This document shows positions 35,728-46,411 of a DNA stretch of 64,000 nt, piece after piece; the first letter of the stretch is position 1, and every line of letters begins with the position of its first letter. A program made the translations under genes and the position numbers. This DNA comes from Molanna angustata (taxonomy: Eukaryota > Arthropoda > Insecta > Trichoptera > Molannidae). Below the pieces are notes generated by a model that saw only the letters and a program-made list of their open reading frames with translations, was not told the DNA's origin and searched no databases. The stretch covers positions 28,871,608 to 28,935,607 of the forward strand of contig OY754967.1 in the NCBI GenBank assembly GCA_963576475.1, given 5' to 3'.

Positions 35728-38700
35728 TAATCCTTTTGATCACTTCATACGGTCCTTCCCAGGATTTCTGAAGCTTTGGTGAGTAGCCTCGTCGTCGTTG
35801 TGGATTAAATAACCAAACCAAGTCTCCAGCCTGATAACCACCTTCCACAGCTTTAATGTCGTATCGCTCCTTCATCTTGTCACTAGCTACTTGAATATTG
35901 GACCGTACACGGTCATGTATAGCATTCATTTTCCTCCGAAGATCTGACACATAATCTTCTCCAACTAGATCTTCTCCAGGCTTAGATCCATACTGCAGGT
36001 CGCAAGGTAACCGTAACTCACGGCCAAAAATCACACTTGCCGGTGTTTGCCCTGTTGTCTCATGAATTGCTGCTCGATAAGCTAATAAGAACAAGTGGAT
36101 GTATTCGTCCCAATCCTTCTGGTGATCGGACACTGCTTTTGACAAAAATCTTCCAATTGTTCGATTCATTCGCTCCACCATTCCATCCGACTGTGGATGC
36201 AAAGCAGTTGTTCTCGTCTTTCGAATTCCTAATGCTTCACAAATTCCCTGGAATACAGCTGATTCAAAGTTTCTTCCCTGGTCCGAGTGTAACTCCAATG
36301 GTACTCCAAAACGACTTATCAGTTCCCTTACCAAGACTTCAGCAACAGTGGTAGCTTCTTGATTCGGTAGTGCATAGGCTTCTGTCCATTTACTAAAATA
36401 GTCCATTGCTACCAGAATATATTTATTCCCTCTTTCCGTTGTGGGAAACGGCCCCGCTATGTCAATGGCTATCCTTTCAAATGGGCTACCAACATTATAC
36501 TGCCTCATTGGCGCACGCCTTCGTTTCTGAGGTCCGTTTGAAGTGGCACAAGTTACACATCTTCTACACCAATCTTTTACATCTCCATTGTAATTGACCC
36601 AATAAAAACGTTGACGAATTTTTTCTGTGGTTTTTTTAACTCCCAAGTGTCCCCCAGACACATCATTGTGAAGCAGTTTAAGAACTTCAGGAATTCTCTT
36701 CCTTGGAATCAATAGTTGTTGTCTCTGCTGTGTTCCATCTTCATTCTCCAATACACGCTTTAACAACCCATTTTCCACGACAATGGATTGCCACTGAGCC
36801 CAGTATGACTTAATATTTGGAGATAGTGAAGCTATTTCTTCCCATAAAGGTCTTTGATCATTTTCCTTCCACTGCATTACAAACTTGAGATCTGGGTCTT
36901 CCAATTGGTCTGCTCGTATTTCATCATCTTGCCAAAAATTGTCAACGACCGTGGTTCTACAAGCTATAAAAAACTTTTCCTCAGCCTTATTACAGTGCTG
37001 GCAATCCTCTGGACATGGTCGCCTTGACAGTGCATCGGCATTTCTATGATGAAGTCCGGCTCGATGTTCAGAATCATAGTCATATTCTTGCAATCTCTCT
37101 ATCCATCTTGCCACTTGACCTTCAGGATTCTTGAATCGCAAAAGCCACACAAGTGCCGAGTGATCTGTCCTTAAAAGAAATTTCCGTCCATATAAATACT
37201 TGCGAAAGTGCTCAACTGACTTGATAACAGCAAGCAATTCTCTTCGTGTTACACAGTAATTGCGTTCTGGTTTCGACAATACTTTACTGAAGTAAGCAAT
37301 CACGCGTTCTGCCCCATCTTGTACTTGGGAGAGCACACTTCCGATACCAACGTTACTTGCATCTGTATCCAGAATAAACATTCCTTCAGCTCGAGGATAA
37401 CTCAAAACCGGAGAATTAATTAGAACCTGTTTTAATTCTTCAAATGCATGTTGGCACTTGAAATCCCATATGAATTCACTGCTTTCCTCCGTGAGTTTTG
37501 TCAGTGGCTTTGCGATGTCAGCAAAGCCTGGAACAAATCGTCGATAGTAGGTACTCAGACCCAAAAAGCTTCTTACTTCATGTTTGTCTTTAAGTACTGG
37601 CCAATCTCGAACAGCTTTAATCTTCTCAGGATCTACTGCTACTCCCTCCTCAGAGACAACATGACCTAGATAGTTGACTTGCTTTCGGAACAATATACAT
37701 TTCTTGCAATTGAGTTTAAGGTTGGCCAACCTCAATCGTGAAAATACCTGTTCCAAATTTCCTAAATGTTCTTCAAAACGCTTCCCAAGTACGATGATGT
37801 CATCTAAGTATACCAAACAGGTCTCCCACGATAATCCTCTTAGCACACTTTCCATTAGTCGTTCAAACGTAGCCGGTGCATTGCAAAGTCCAAATGGCAT
37901 CACTTTGAATTGCCACAATCCACTTCCAACAGAAAACGCCGTTTTTTCTCTATCCTTGGGTTCCAATCCAACCTGCCAATAACCACTCTTTAGATCCAAA
38001 GTTGAGAAGATCTTACAACCAGCCAATGTATCTAGGGTGTCATCGATTCGAGGCAGTGGATAACTATCCTTCTTAGTTACATTATTCAATAAGCGAAAGT
38101 CCACACAGAACCGAGTTGAGCCATCTTTTTTTTTAACTAACACTACTGGTGAACACCATGGGCTGCTTGATGGTTCAATAACGCTATCCCTTTCCATGTC
38201 TTGAATAATTTGATCTGCTTCCGCCCGCTTTGCTAATGGTAGCCTTCTAGGTAATTGGCGGATAGGCCTTGCGTCACCCGTATCTATTTGATGTTGAACA
38301 ACATTGGTTCTTCCTTTAGAAAGACTCGCATTCTCAAAAACATCTTGATAATGAGCAATGAGGTATCTAATTTGTTTGCTTTGTTCTTTGGTAAGTTCCT
38401 TACAAGCATCTTTTACAAAGTCTTCAAGATGTTTTGGTACATCCTCTGAAGAAACTTGTGCGATGCAGGCATTTTGTGTTACTGATGAAACTGATGAACA
38501 CACACTTAAATAAGCTCCTTTTTTGACAGTTACTGGATATTCATTTATGTTCATTAATCTGACTAAAATTTCCTTTTGGTTTTGAATCAGTGCTCTTGCA
38601 ATTAATACTCCTTTTCCTGCTTCATTGTTGGCGTTGGACTCCACAACCAAAACATGTCCATTCGGGATAACACAGTCTAAATTGACTCGTACTAACATCT

Positions 38701-39169
38701 CACTTTGTTTTGGAATAGTTACAACATCCGCTGCAAGAACACGTGTAGAAAATTCCTCACGCTCTTGCACGAGAACATCTTCATCTCCAATTTTCAAAGA
38801 TCGCCTCTTTAGATCCAACTGGAATCCATATTTCGCCATTATGTCCATTCCGAGAATAACTTCCTCCTCTATATTCGCCACTAGCACCTGATGATCGAAG
38901 ATAGAACTACCAATTTGAAAGTTGGCATATGTCTCACCACATATAGATGCCGACTCCCCAGTAGCTGTTCGTAATGTCCATTTAGTTGGTGTAATACACT
39001 TTTTGTTATAAAGCAAATCTGGTCTCATGATTGTCATCGTTGCTCCAGTATCCAGCAAAAGTTTCAAATTCTTTCCATTTACTTTGCCATTTATAAACAT
39101 ACTGGTATCTCGACCACTGAATGATGCAACAACTGCAGATCTCTTTGAGGCATTGGTAATGTAGGTCAA
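35642..39169 (-). CDS. pol: Gypsy Pol polyprotein (PR-RT-RNaseH-IN)
   Basis: 1,175 residues from the first usable codon (TTG at 39169); the frame is open further up to the gag stop, consistent with expression as a Gag-Pol frameshift product. Domains in order: aspartic protease LLLDTGATMTIM (DTG at 40-42); reverse transcriptase about 300-480 with VDFRLLN, LDLKSGYWQV, FGLCNAPATF and the catalytic YLDD at 454-457; RNase H about 595-715 with DTDAS (603), RREL (Glu644) and RTDHSAL (Asp669); integrase HHCC finger His834/His841/Cys871/Cys874; core DDE at Asp903 (AIDIAGP), Asp963 (HSDQGRNF) and Glu999 (HPQSDGMVERMN); and a GPY/F-like end (SWEGPYEVIKRINDVVYRI). There is no internal stop, and all named catalytic residues are present. 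It ends ...LAPFFR at a TGA inside ORF3. Confidence 0.97.
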   Translation of the reverse strand: MTYITNASKRSAVVASFSGRDTSMFINGKVNGKNLKLLLDTGATMTIMRPDLLYNKKCITPTKWTLRTATGESASICGETYANFQIGSSIFDHQVLVANIEEEVILGMDIMAKYGFQLDLKRRSLKIGDEDVLVQEREEFSTRVLAADVVTIPKQSEMLVRVNLDCVIPNGHVLVVESNANNEAGKGVLIARALIQNQKEILVRLMNINEYPVTVKKGAYLSVCSSVSSVTQNACIAQVSSEDVPKHLEDFVKDACKELTKEQSKQIRYLIAHYQDVFENASLSKGRTNVVQHQIDTGDARPIRQLPRRLPLAKRAEADQIIQDMERDSVIEPSSSPWCSPVVLVKKKDGSTRFCVDFRLLNNVTKKDSYPLPRIDDTLDTLAGCKIFSTLDLKSGYWQVGLEPKDREKTAFSVGSGLWQFKVMPFGLCNAPATFERLMESVLRGLSWETCLVYLDDIIVLGKRFEEHLGNLEQVFSRLRLANLKLNCKKCILFRKQVNYLGHVVSEEGVAVDPEKIKAVRDWPVLKDKHEVRSFLGLSTYYRRFVPGFADIAKPLTKLTEESSEFIWDFKCQHAFEELKQVLINSPVLSYPRAEGMFILDTDASNVGIGSVLSQVQDGAERVIAYFSKVLSKPERNYCVTRRELLAVIKSVEHFRKYLYGRKFLLRTDHSALVWLLRFKNPEGQVARWIERLQEYDYDSEHRAGLHHRNADALSRRPCPEDCQHCNKAEEKFFIACRTTVVDNFWQDDEIRADQLEDPDLKFVMQWKENDQRPLWEEIASLSPNIKSYWAQWQSIVVENGLLKRVLENEDGTQQRQQLLIPRKRIPEVLKLLHNDVSGGHLGVKKTTEKIRQRFYWVNYNGDVKDWCRRCVTCATSNGPQKRRRAPMRQYNVGSPFERIAIDIAGPFPTTERGNKYILVAMDYFSKWTEAYALPNQEATTVAEVLVRELISRFGVPLELHSDQGRNFESAVFQGICEALGIRKTRTTALHPQSDGMVERMNRTIGRFLSKAVSDHQKDWDEYIHLFLLAYRAAIHETTGQTPASVIFGRELRLPCDLQYGSKPGEDLVGEDYVSDLRRKMNAIHDRVRSNIQVASDKMKERYDIKAVEGGYQAGDLVWLFNPQRRRGYSPKLQKSWEGPYEVIKRINDVVYRIRRKPNGKPRVVHFNRLAPFFR
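35645..35656 (-). promoter_or_regulatory. Pol/ORF3 junction: pyrimidine tract plus AG
   Basis: Minus-strand CCCTTTTTTAGG directly before the pol TGA. It has the look of a splice acceptor (pyrimidine run then AG) opening in the ORF3 frame. The same site, codons TTT AGG then TGA, could also allow a +1 shift from pol into ORF3. Neither is proven. Confidence 0.4.
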
Positions 39170-39195
39170 CAGTTGCCCCTTCCCATCAACCCTTT

Positions 39196-40395
39196 TTAGT
39201 TTTCCTGTGGCTGTTGCTGTTGCGTTGTTGCTTCATTTGGACACCGATTACGTAGATGTCCAGCTCGTCCACAACCCCAGCAGCGAAACTGTCTTTTTCT
39301 TCCTTGCAATGCCTTCATCACCTTTTCGACAATGCATTCGATGAGTTTTTGATTCTCTTCAACGGCCTCAACAACGCGGGCTTGAGCATGACCTCGTAAA
39401 GATTTTTTTATAGATTCAAATTCGAGTGCCTGGGTTAGAGCGTCACTCAAAGTTTGTGGTCTAGCTAGTTTTACAGCTTGTTGTGTCTCATTTGCCCACA
39501 ATCCATCCAAGAACTTTTCTACTGCAAGGCTTTCACACACATCATCAGGAACCGTAGGGTATGCATATCTAATTAGACGCGCTATATCCGCCTCAAATTC
39601 CTGGAGAGTTTCATTAGATTTCTGATTACGATTCTTAAGTTGTGACCTGTAAAACTGTTCCATGTGCTTATGTCCAAATCGCATCTCAAGTCTCTCAATC
39701 AACAATTTTAAATCTCGTCGCTCAGCTAGAGGAATTGTCTCCAAAACTTTTAAAGCATCACCTCGTAATGATACACTCAACACTGAGGCCTTTCTTGTCA
39801 TGGACCAGCCATTTATCATGGCCACTGTCTCGAACAATGTTAAATATTCTTCCCAGGGGCATTTTCCATCAAAGGTTGGCATATCATTTCGCACGCACTC
39901 CACTGTTGGTACTCTTGTATCTTCTACACACTTAAAATTTGTATCTACAGCTGAATTTTGCTCGGAATTCATTGGCGTGATTGAAGGAAGCACTTGATTC
40001 TCCAAAACTTTCATCTGTTTAGTTAATTCATTTATCTTCTCATCAAAGGTCATAGAATAATTCTGGAATTTCTTTTCTATAGTATTTGAATGCTTTTGAA
40101 GCATCGCTACTTCTCCTTTGATTTCTTTAATTTCTCCTTTTATATCTCTGGAATGTTCTTGAAACTTCTCTTCTATGTCTCTGGAATGTTCTTTTAAGAC
40201 TTGACAAAGATCGTTGTTAGAGCAAGGCATTTCAAAAAGGTATGTGTCTGGATCCTCACCTACTTCTTGCATCACTTTTCTCAATCGTAGTTGAAGTGCA
40301 TTTTTATTTCCTGATGTATCAGCGTCTCTCTCCTCCAACTCATGTTTTAAATCAACCACTTTCAACTCTAAAAGAGTTATTTTTTTTGATGCCAT
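39196..40395 (-). CDS. gag: Gypsy Gag with SAP-like N-terminus
   Basis: 399 residues from the ATG at 40395. The N-terminus (about 5-40; LELKVVDLKHELEERDADTS, then GNKNALQLRLRK) fits the SAP motif, a two-helix DNA/chromatin-binding fold. Residues about 65-140 are charged heptad-like repeats (EHSRDIEEKFQ, EIKEIKGEVAML), a likely coiled coil. Residues about 170-330 match the Ty3/Gypsy retrotransposon capsid domain (WEEYLTLFETVAMINGW, LSVSLRGDALKVLETIP, SNETLQEFEADIARLI). A single CCHC knuckle CWGCGRAGHLRNRC follows near residue 370. It ends in a Gln-rich ATTQQQQPQEN. Gag packages the element RNA. The pol frame opens in the -1 register at its end. Confidence 0.93.
   Translation of the reverse strand: MASKKITLLELKVVDLKHELEERDADTSGNKNALQLRLRKVMQEVGEDPDTYLFEMPCSNNDLCQVLKEHSRDIEEKFQEHSRDIKGEIKEIKGEVAMLQKHSNTIEKKFQNYSMTFDEKINELTKQMKVLENQVLPSITPMNSEQNSAVDTNFKCVEDTRVPTVECVRNDMPTFDGKCPWEEYLTLFETVAMINGWSMTRKASVLSVSLRGDALKVLETIPLAERRDLKLLIERLEMRFGHKHMEQFYRSQLKNRNQKSNETLQEFEADIARLIRYAYPTVPDDVCESLAVEKFLDGLWANETQQAVKLARPQTLSDALTQALEFESIKKSLRGHAQARVVEAVEENQKLIECIVEKVMKALQGRKRQFRCWGCGRAGHLRNRCPNEATTQQQQPQEN
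39199..39205 (-). promoter_or_regulatory. Candidate -1 frameshift heptamer at gag stop
   Basis: Minus-strand G GAA AAC followed at once by the gag TAA. Slipping back one base gives GGA AAA CTA, the open pol frame. The heptamer is not a perfect X XXY YYZ, so it is a candidate only. Confidence 0.45.
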
Positions 40396-40462
40396 AATAA
40401 ATGTCTTTATAAATAACTATTTTATTTTTTTCTTACACAAAAAATACTTGGGTATTTTTATA

Positions 40463-40479
40463 CCCCACACCTGACACCA
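40463..40479 (-). promoter_or_regulatory. Primer-binding site, tRNA-Leu-like
   Basis: Minus-strand TGGTGTCAGGTGTGGGG begins two bases inside the 5' LTR. It is complementary to a tRNA 3' end of the form CCCACACCTGACACCA, which resembles animal tRNA-Leu. Confidence 0.7.
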
Positions 40480-40481
40480 AA

Positions 40482-40696
40482 TGTACCGAAATTTATATTT
40501 ATTTATTTTATTATGGTTCAAAGTCTTATTTGTTTTTACAATTTATATTTCTACAATTTATATTTTTACAAGGTTTGTCTAGTTTTTCCAACTCACTACT
40601 CAAATCTTTTGTTTTCATTTTTCTTGGGTTCTTATTTTCAAAATATTTCTATTTAAATTTTCAATTTAAATAGAAATAGTACTTAATTTCATAACA
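40482..40696 (-). repeat. 5' LTR of the Gypsy element
   Basis: 215 bp, 214 of 215 identical to 34767-34981. It is presumed to carry the element promoter. Confidence 0.95.
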
Positions 40697-41845
40697 ATAT
40701 ATATATATACATGCACACAAATATAGCCACATTTAAATTATAATACATTAATTTCTCCCTTTCAAAACAGCCAAAAATTTCCTTGAAAGAGCACAAAAGA
40801 AAAAATCAATTAAAGCATTAACAAAATATAAAATAAAGCATTATGGAAAATTAAATAGTCTTATTCTATTGCGATGGATATGTGTCATCCACCATCTCCG
40901 TTTTGTCTAGGTCATTTTTATTTTGTTTAACGTACGTACGCAATTATTAATTATAGTACATACGCTTATGCGCACAATGCGAGGGACGCAGCAACAGTTA
41001 CTATGACGTCCATCTTATATATTATGACCACAGATTATAAGTGATAATATGAGTCTTATTAGCAAATTAAAAAAAAATATTAATTTGCTACTCTCAGAAA
41101 CTACTGTATACTCTTATTTTCATATAATTAAGACTTAATTATATTATGACGTTACGAACTTTATTGAAGTATTGTTGTCGTCATTTCACCGAGAAGGGGG
41201 GGGGGGGGGACGATTCGCTCATATTCCAACGAAGCAAAAAGACACAAATTTGCGCTCTGCGCACCCGGAAGCCTGGTTCAAAATATTTGATGATAGTTAT
41301 TTATACTACAAATATTATGCGAATCGGCTCCGCACTTTGCGTTCGCGCCCCTACGCGGCTTTCGCGGGTTAAGCGTGGAGTGGACATAAAGATTATTAAT
41401 ACATATTTTTATTTTATTTTATAAATATTAAATAAACACACAGCATTACAATATAATTGTTCTTAATTACAAAATATGAGCCAGCAATGCTCACATTAGT
41501 ATTTTTTTTACATACCTAATATTACAATTGTCGTGACGCAATAAAAATAAGAAAATAAAAAAAAGGTTGATAAAGTATTTTTTGCTTGGTTGCAAGGAAA
41601 AACGAAAGTGGGTACAATAAGGGAAAAAATAAGAAACCAAAAAAATAAAAATAATATTAATTAAAAACGAGGTGTGGGTGGATGTGGGGCGTACTACAAT
41701 GACGCTCGGAGTAAAGAGCTTGTTGTAATAACTATGTAAGTTAAATATGTTTTGCAAGTTATCCATTTTATTTTTGTGAGAAATATTGAATTATTTTTAT
41801 TTATTTATTTTATTATTCGTATTGGTACCTAATCGATATACCTGT
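40697..41845. other. Intergenic DNA, no gene seen
   Basis: Starts with residual TA repeat. 41197-41214 is a G-run, followed by a reverse-strand copy (to about 41285) of the dispersed block seen at 11171 (GCGCTCTGCGCACCCGGAAG). No coding frame was recognised. Confidence 0.4.
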
Positions 41846-41849
41846 AGAG

Positions 41850-42232
41850 CAGAGGTTCCCAACCCTGTGCCCGCGGGCGCCATGGTGCTTGCGGATTGAT
41901 TCGTTTGTGCCCGCCACTATTCGACAGAGATATTTTTTTTTCATAAACATTAATTAAAAATGTGAATTATTTTTATTTATTTGTTAGAGTTTGATTTTTT
42001 TTAGTGCCTAGGTTTATTAAATTCGTTGGTGAGTTTGCGATATTGTATGTATGAGTAGTTCCTTTGCTGACTGTACTTGTCGTTTATGATTGTTTGCTAA
42101 CAGGATTATCGTCATACTCTCATAATTATGAGAAGTTATGGAAGGAGTTTGTCGATTAAAAATAGGTGGTGTCCGCCACCCTACCGATATTTTATAATGT
42201 GCTCTAGAGTGCAAAAAGGTTGGGAACCCCTG
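41850..42232. mobile_element. hAT-type MITE 1 (383 bp)
   Basis: Ends CAGAGGTTCCCAACC and GGTTGGGAACCCCTG are inverted repeats. An exact 8-bp duplication CTGTAGAG flanks it (41842-41849 and 42233-42240). An 8-bp duplication with CAG...CTG ends defines the hAT superfamily. It encodes no transposase. Confidence 0.93.
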
Positions 42233-42337
42233 CTGTAGAGAGTGTACAGTACTAATATTTCACACTTAGCTGAGAAGCAGTGAATCCTTTATCTAAATGA
42301 AGCGAAGCTTTACTTAAAAATATATATATTTATTCCG

Positions 42338-42482
42338 ACTTACCAGTGTTTCCAGTCCAGAGAAGCAATATTTGCATGAAAAATATATTCCTGTATAATA
42401 TTATAATCTCTGCTGGGGATCGAACCCAGAACGCTCGCACCGGGCCAAACATCTTTCCAACTGTGGCAATGCGATCTGCACC
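42338..42482 (-). mobile_element. tRNA-derived SINE (family C), truncated
   Basis: Reverse-strand copy with GTGTTTCCAGTCCAGAGAAG, CTCTGCTGGGGATCGAACCC and CTTTCCAACTGTGGCAATGC. The 3' tail is missing. Confidence 0.75.
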
Positions 42483-43925
42483 TGTTAATATGTTTGAAAG
42501 TTCGCCGATAGATGTAAAACAATCATTTATATGGATTTCGTTATTTATTTTTTTTTTCTAGGCGTTTCCGGGAAAAATGACTATTTTTCCGTAATATGTA
42601 TAATCTTTCTAAATTTTGTCATTTAGTTTATACCATTTTGTTTTGCAATTTAATATTCGTTTTCCGTAGTAATAGCACTTAACTATCACAACCAAGTTAG
42701 AATATAGGTATATTATGTACGATCACAAATTTCCCAGTGTTCAATAAATTTGTAAAGATTAAAAAAATGCAAACCTACGTGAGGTTCTTTTTAATGAGTT
42801 ATATAAAAAATTGTGTGATCGTAAAAATGTTAATTTTATTTTATTTTTATAGGTTGGTAAATTCACATAATATAATACAAAATATTTTTGATACATGTAA
42901 ATGCATTCCAATTACGAATGTATACACGAAATATTCCATATTTTATGCTTGGCACAAAAAGTATTAACAAATAAAATAAACAAAACTAAAACGATAGAGG
43001 AAATAACAACAATTAATTAAACAATAAAGTAAGCGTGATTAGAAATAAATAATATTATTATATAGAAAACAAATCAAAATAAATTGAAAAATTCAGATGA
43101 AAAATCAAGATGCACAAGATGATCTTGTATAAACGATATAAAAATCTTGAGTCAGTGAATTTAATAACATATTTTTTATGAGAGAACAACTTGTGATGTT
43201 TTCCATGCGGATTTATATATTTGCGATTGTAAAATGTTTATTTTTTTGTATATCTTTTTTGTTTATTTATAATTTACATGATATTGCTTCTACTGATATT
43301 TTTTGTATTCATAATACTTTTTTATTTAATGTTTTGGTTAATTTTTAGTCCATATCTATATCTTTTTTATGTTTGCTTATATCTATTATTTTTTTTATTC
43401 TTTAATTCATTGTTTAACTGCTTAGGTATATATTTTTTGCCAAGTGTATATCTAATTATAGTGTATATATAAAGTTTTTTTTTCTTATTCTATATATTTT
43501 TATCATCAATATGTGTTTTTATGTATGTATGTAAAAGGCAATTTATGCCGTTTATAAAAATAAATAAAATAAAGTTAATATTCAGTTACATTATCATGGC
43601 CTGCATTGAGAATGTGTTTAATTTTATTAAGATATGGTTTGTATTTTCTGTGAAACAAGTCAATATATTATTGAATATTTTATTGTATGTTGATGTTCAT
43701 GTTAGACAGAGTGTTTTACTGATGTGTTATTTTTTATATGAAATGTGTTTGTTGAGCGGGTGGATCGCGATGGATGAAAGAATGTAAGGTGAGTCTATTT
43801 TAATGATTCAATAAAATACTAACTTAATCTTAGACAGAATGTTCTATCAGTTGCAAAGATACGGATAAATATTATTATCTTTATTTATGACGAAAAATGT
43901 CGATTTATTTTTAATATGATTATGG
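42483..43925. other. AT-rich intergenic DNA, no gene supported
   Basis: Frames at 43278-43472 and 43521-43787 are hydrophobic because the DNA is T-rich; they match no family I know. No splice-linked coding structure is visible. Confidence 0.45.
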
Positions 43926-43927
43926 CC

Positions 43928-44102
43928 TTCTTCCTACATTCCCTAAATAAGGCATAGATAGGTACCTAATTCTTGTGCAATAAGTGAACGATATCGCGCG
44001 ATCGAGGCAGCTAGGCAGGCTAGGCTGGGGTAAGGTTCGAACAAGCTATCAATCAGTATTACAATGCCAGAACGATGAGCGCTCTGCTACCGACCCATAT
44101 GT
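43928..44102 (-). mobile_element. tRNA-derived SINE (family A), divergent
   Basis: CTTCCTACATTCCCTAAATA, a CTTGTGCAA.AAGTGAACGA block and GAGCGCTCTGCTACCGACCC mark a reverse-strand family A copy with an internal CTAGGCAGGCTAGGCTGG insertion. Confidence 0.65.
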
Positions 44103-44139
44103 TTAAAATAATACCTATATTTCAATTTTTATATTAAGC

Positions 44140-45060
44140 TAAGATACGCGAGATTTGTATGCAGGGTCTATATTTTTCACGGTTTTCCAACTTTGAAGTA
44201 AAAAAACACCAACTTAGAGGCTTGGCAGCATATATGTTCCATATATGGATTTACTCAGAATTCGGAGTAGAACATTTAGTGTGTCTGTCTGTGTGTCAGG
44301 GTGTGTGAGGGTGTCCCCTAATAACTTTTGATCCGCCCAATTTAAGAGCCCAAAATTTCAGAATATATAATATAAAGTTATAGGCCTATAAAACTTTTAT
44401 ACTCAGAATTTTTAATTTTTGTTTCAGTCAGGGGTTATCTACTTTTGGTTTTTTACTTTATTTTTCCACATATCTCAAAAACCATATAAGCCAGAACCCT
44501 GAAAATTGATAAAAATATACACAAATACGAAATATATAATTTGTTTTTTCAAAAAAATTCCAGTTTTTCAAACATTTTTTATGATAAATTTATGTGTTTA
44601 ACTGCCAATATTTCTAAAGTTTTTACAAATATCGAAAAAAGCTGAATCACTTCGACCAGATAATTTAATTTGCTATAACAACTTTTAACATTGTAGTGGT
44701 ACCTACATCTCAAACTTTTTTTAACAATTTTTATATAAAATGAATTTAGTGACGACATCGCTTCATACAATTTGTATGGTAAAGTGGCCTATACACAATA
44801 TCTAAGAACTTAATAATTTGATACTTAATCTCCAAACATGCATACATACCATCATGTTGTTTTCATATTCTGGGCAGGAAAAACAGACTGACTTCCATAC
44901 TATCCTATCCTGACATACATACCAACATGTATTAAAATTTTCAATAATTTGGATTTATGGGTTTAGAGTTTGATTCTTATTCTTCAACTATACATACTAT
45001 CCCTATCGACAGTTGGATCTCATTTGTTACATGCAACTAGTTTTATATTTATATAGAAAA
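44140..45060 (+). repeat. Palindrome/microsatellite repeat family copy
   Basis: Full-length-like copy: GATACGCGAGATTTGTATGC, CACCAACTTAGAGGCTTGGC, CGGAGTAGAACATTTAGTG, a short GT tract, body, and tail TATCGACAGTTGGATCTC with GTTACATGCAACTAG. The tail segment is repeated once more at 45060-45182. Distance from the 16.4-18.5 kb cluster shows the family is interspersed. Confidence 0.78.
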
Positions 45061-45257
45061 CAAAATATCTTAAAATATTTATTAATTTCTGTTTATGTGT
45101 TAATAGTTTGGTATGTATTCTTCAATTATACATACCTACTATCGCCATCGACAGTTGGATCTCATGTGTTACATGCAACTAGTACTTCAAAATTTTTTTT
45201 ATACATAAAGAATGAATATGTCCTTTGCACAAATATATATGTAATAATAATATAGAT

Positions 45258-45370
45258 CTACATACATTCCCTAAATTAAGCAAATGCTTGTGCTAAAGGT
45301 GAACGAAATAGGACATGGCATGATTCGAACTCGACTTAATTATTTATGATTCATTAATTTAGTGCGCTAA
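45258..45370 (-). mobile_element. tRNA-derived SINE (family A), partial
   Basis: Reverse-strand ACATTCCCTAAATTAAGC, GCTTGTGCTAAAGGTGAACG and ATGATTCGAACTCGAC. The tRNA-like head is eroded. Confidence 0.6.
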
Positions 45371-45509
45371 ACGCCGAAAGCTGAATCCACATTCGGTCCC
45401 GACTATGTATAAACGATAATCCGTGCTAGTATGGTATCATACCTTCATGACCCGTGCACTTTTTTTAAAAACAATAAATTTGCCCTTTAAAAATTACATA
45501 TACATCATA

Positions 45510-45630
45510 ATACATCTGTGAGACGATTAATATCGTTAGTCTCCAGAATGTGGCAACTTGTTATTGGGTGCGTGTTAAATTAATATTTGACAAAGTACCT
45601 GTTAGTTGCCCGAGAAGTAATATTAAATAA
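45510..45630 (+). mobile_element. tRNA-derived SINE (family B), body only
   Basis: Begins ATCTGTGAGACGATTAATAT, nearly the same as 30555-30670 through GTTAGTTGCCCGAGAAG. The tRNA head is missing, so it is a 5'-truncated copy. Confidence 0.75.
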
Positions 45631-45639
45631 AAGTCAAAA

Positions 45640-45768
45640 TAATACATTCCCTAAATTAAGCATAGATGATTGTGCTATAGATGAACGAAATTGGTCGTGA
45701 CAGGATTCGAGCTCACGACCATTGGATTACTAACCCAGCATGCTAACTGCTCTGCCACCACCCATTTG
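45640..45768 (-). mobile_element. tRNA-derived SINE (family A)
   Basis: Directly follows the family B fragment. ACATTCCCTAAATTAAGC, GTGACAGGATTCGAGCTCAC and CTGCTCTGCCACCACCCAT. It belongs to the same subfamily (GGGTGGTGGCAGAG head) as the pair in snurportin intron 4. Confidence 0.78.
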
Positions 45769-45879
45769 AATTATTATATTTATTGAAAATTTGCTTCAAA
45801 GTTAACTAGGAAATATTTTATTTTGTTTCTAGAGGTAGAACATAATATTATACGACAATATATATAAGCGTTCCTTTTT

Positions 45880-46411
45880 ACTCCTCACTTACCCAAGGGG
45901 ATATAGTGGGGAGTTATGATTTCGCAATTTTTAAGGGTATTTTTTTATTGCAGATTATCAATTAGCATCATGCTGAGATTGTATTCTGAAAGTTTCGTCA
46001 CAATGTATCTGTGTGTGTGTGTGCTATGTGCTGTGTGATGTGTGCTATGTAAGGCGTGTTTATTTTACTTTATCGATTATAGACTAAAATACTCATTCGA
46101 TTATTTTCAAATTTTGCAAATATGTATATCTAATACTCGCTTAGACCCCATTATATTTTGAACGATATATGAATAGTGCTTCTCAATTTTTTTAACTGTC
46201 AATTATTTCAATGTAACCCCAAGCTCAGGAAACTTAAAATTTGAAATTTTTATTTTCAAATTAGTAAAAAGGCACATCACTTTCATAAAATGGCATTGAA
46301 GAGCTATCAAGTTTTCATAATAAAATATTTGAATAAAAAATAATTTAACAAACTCATTTCATGAAACATACAAAATTTGAATACTTATAGAATGACTTGT
46401 TAGTGAGGAGT
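45880..46411 (+). mobile_element. MITE-like element with ACTCCTCACT termini, copy 2
   Basis: Ends ACTCCTCACT (45880-45889) and AGTGAGGAGT (46402-46411) are perfect inverted repeats. Body blocks match 6815-7313. It contains a short GTGTGT / GTGCTATGTGCTGTG tract. Noncoding. Confidence 0.65.

Noticed and set aside
41146..41424. 92-codon plus-strand frame
   Set aside because: It runs through a dispersed repeat and a G-run, with no protein-like pattern.
43278..43787. Small membrane proteins
   Set aside because: Hydrophobicity follows from T-rich DNA. No family resemblance, and neighbouring frames look the same.
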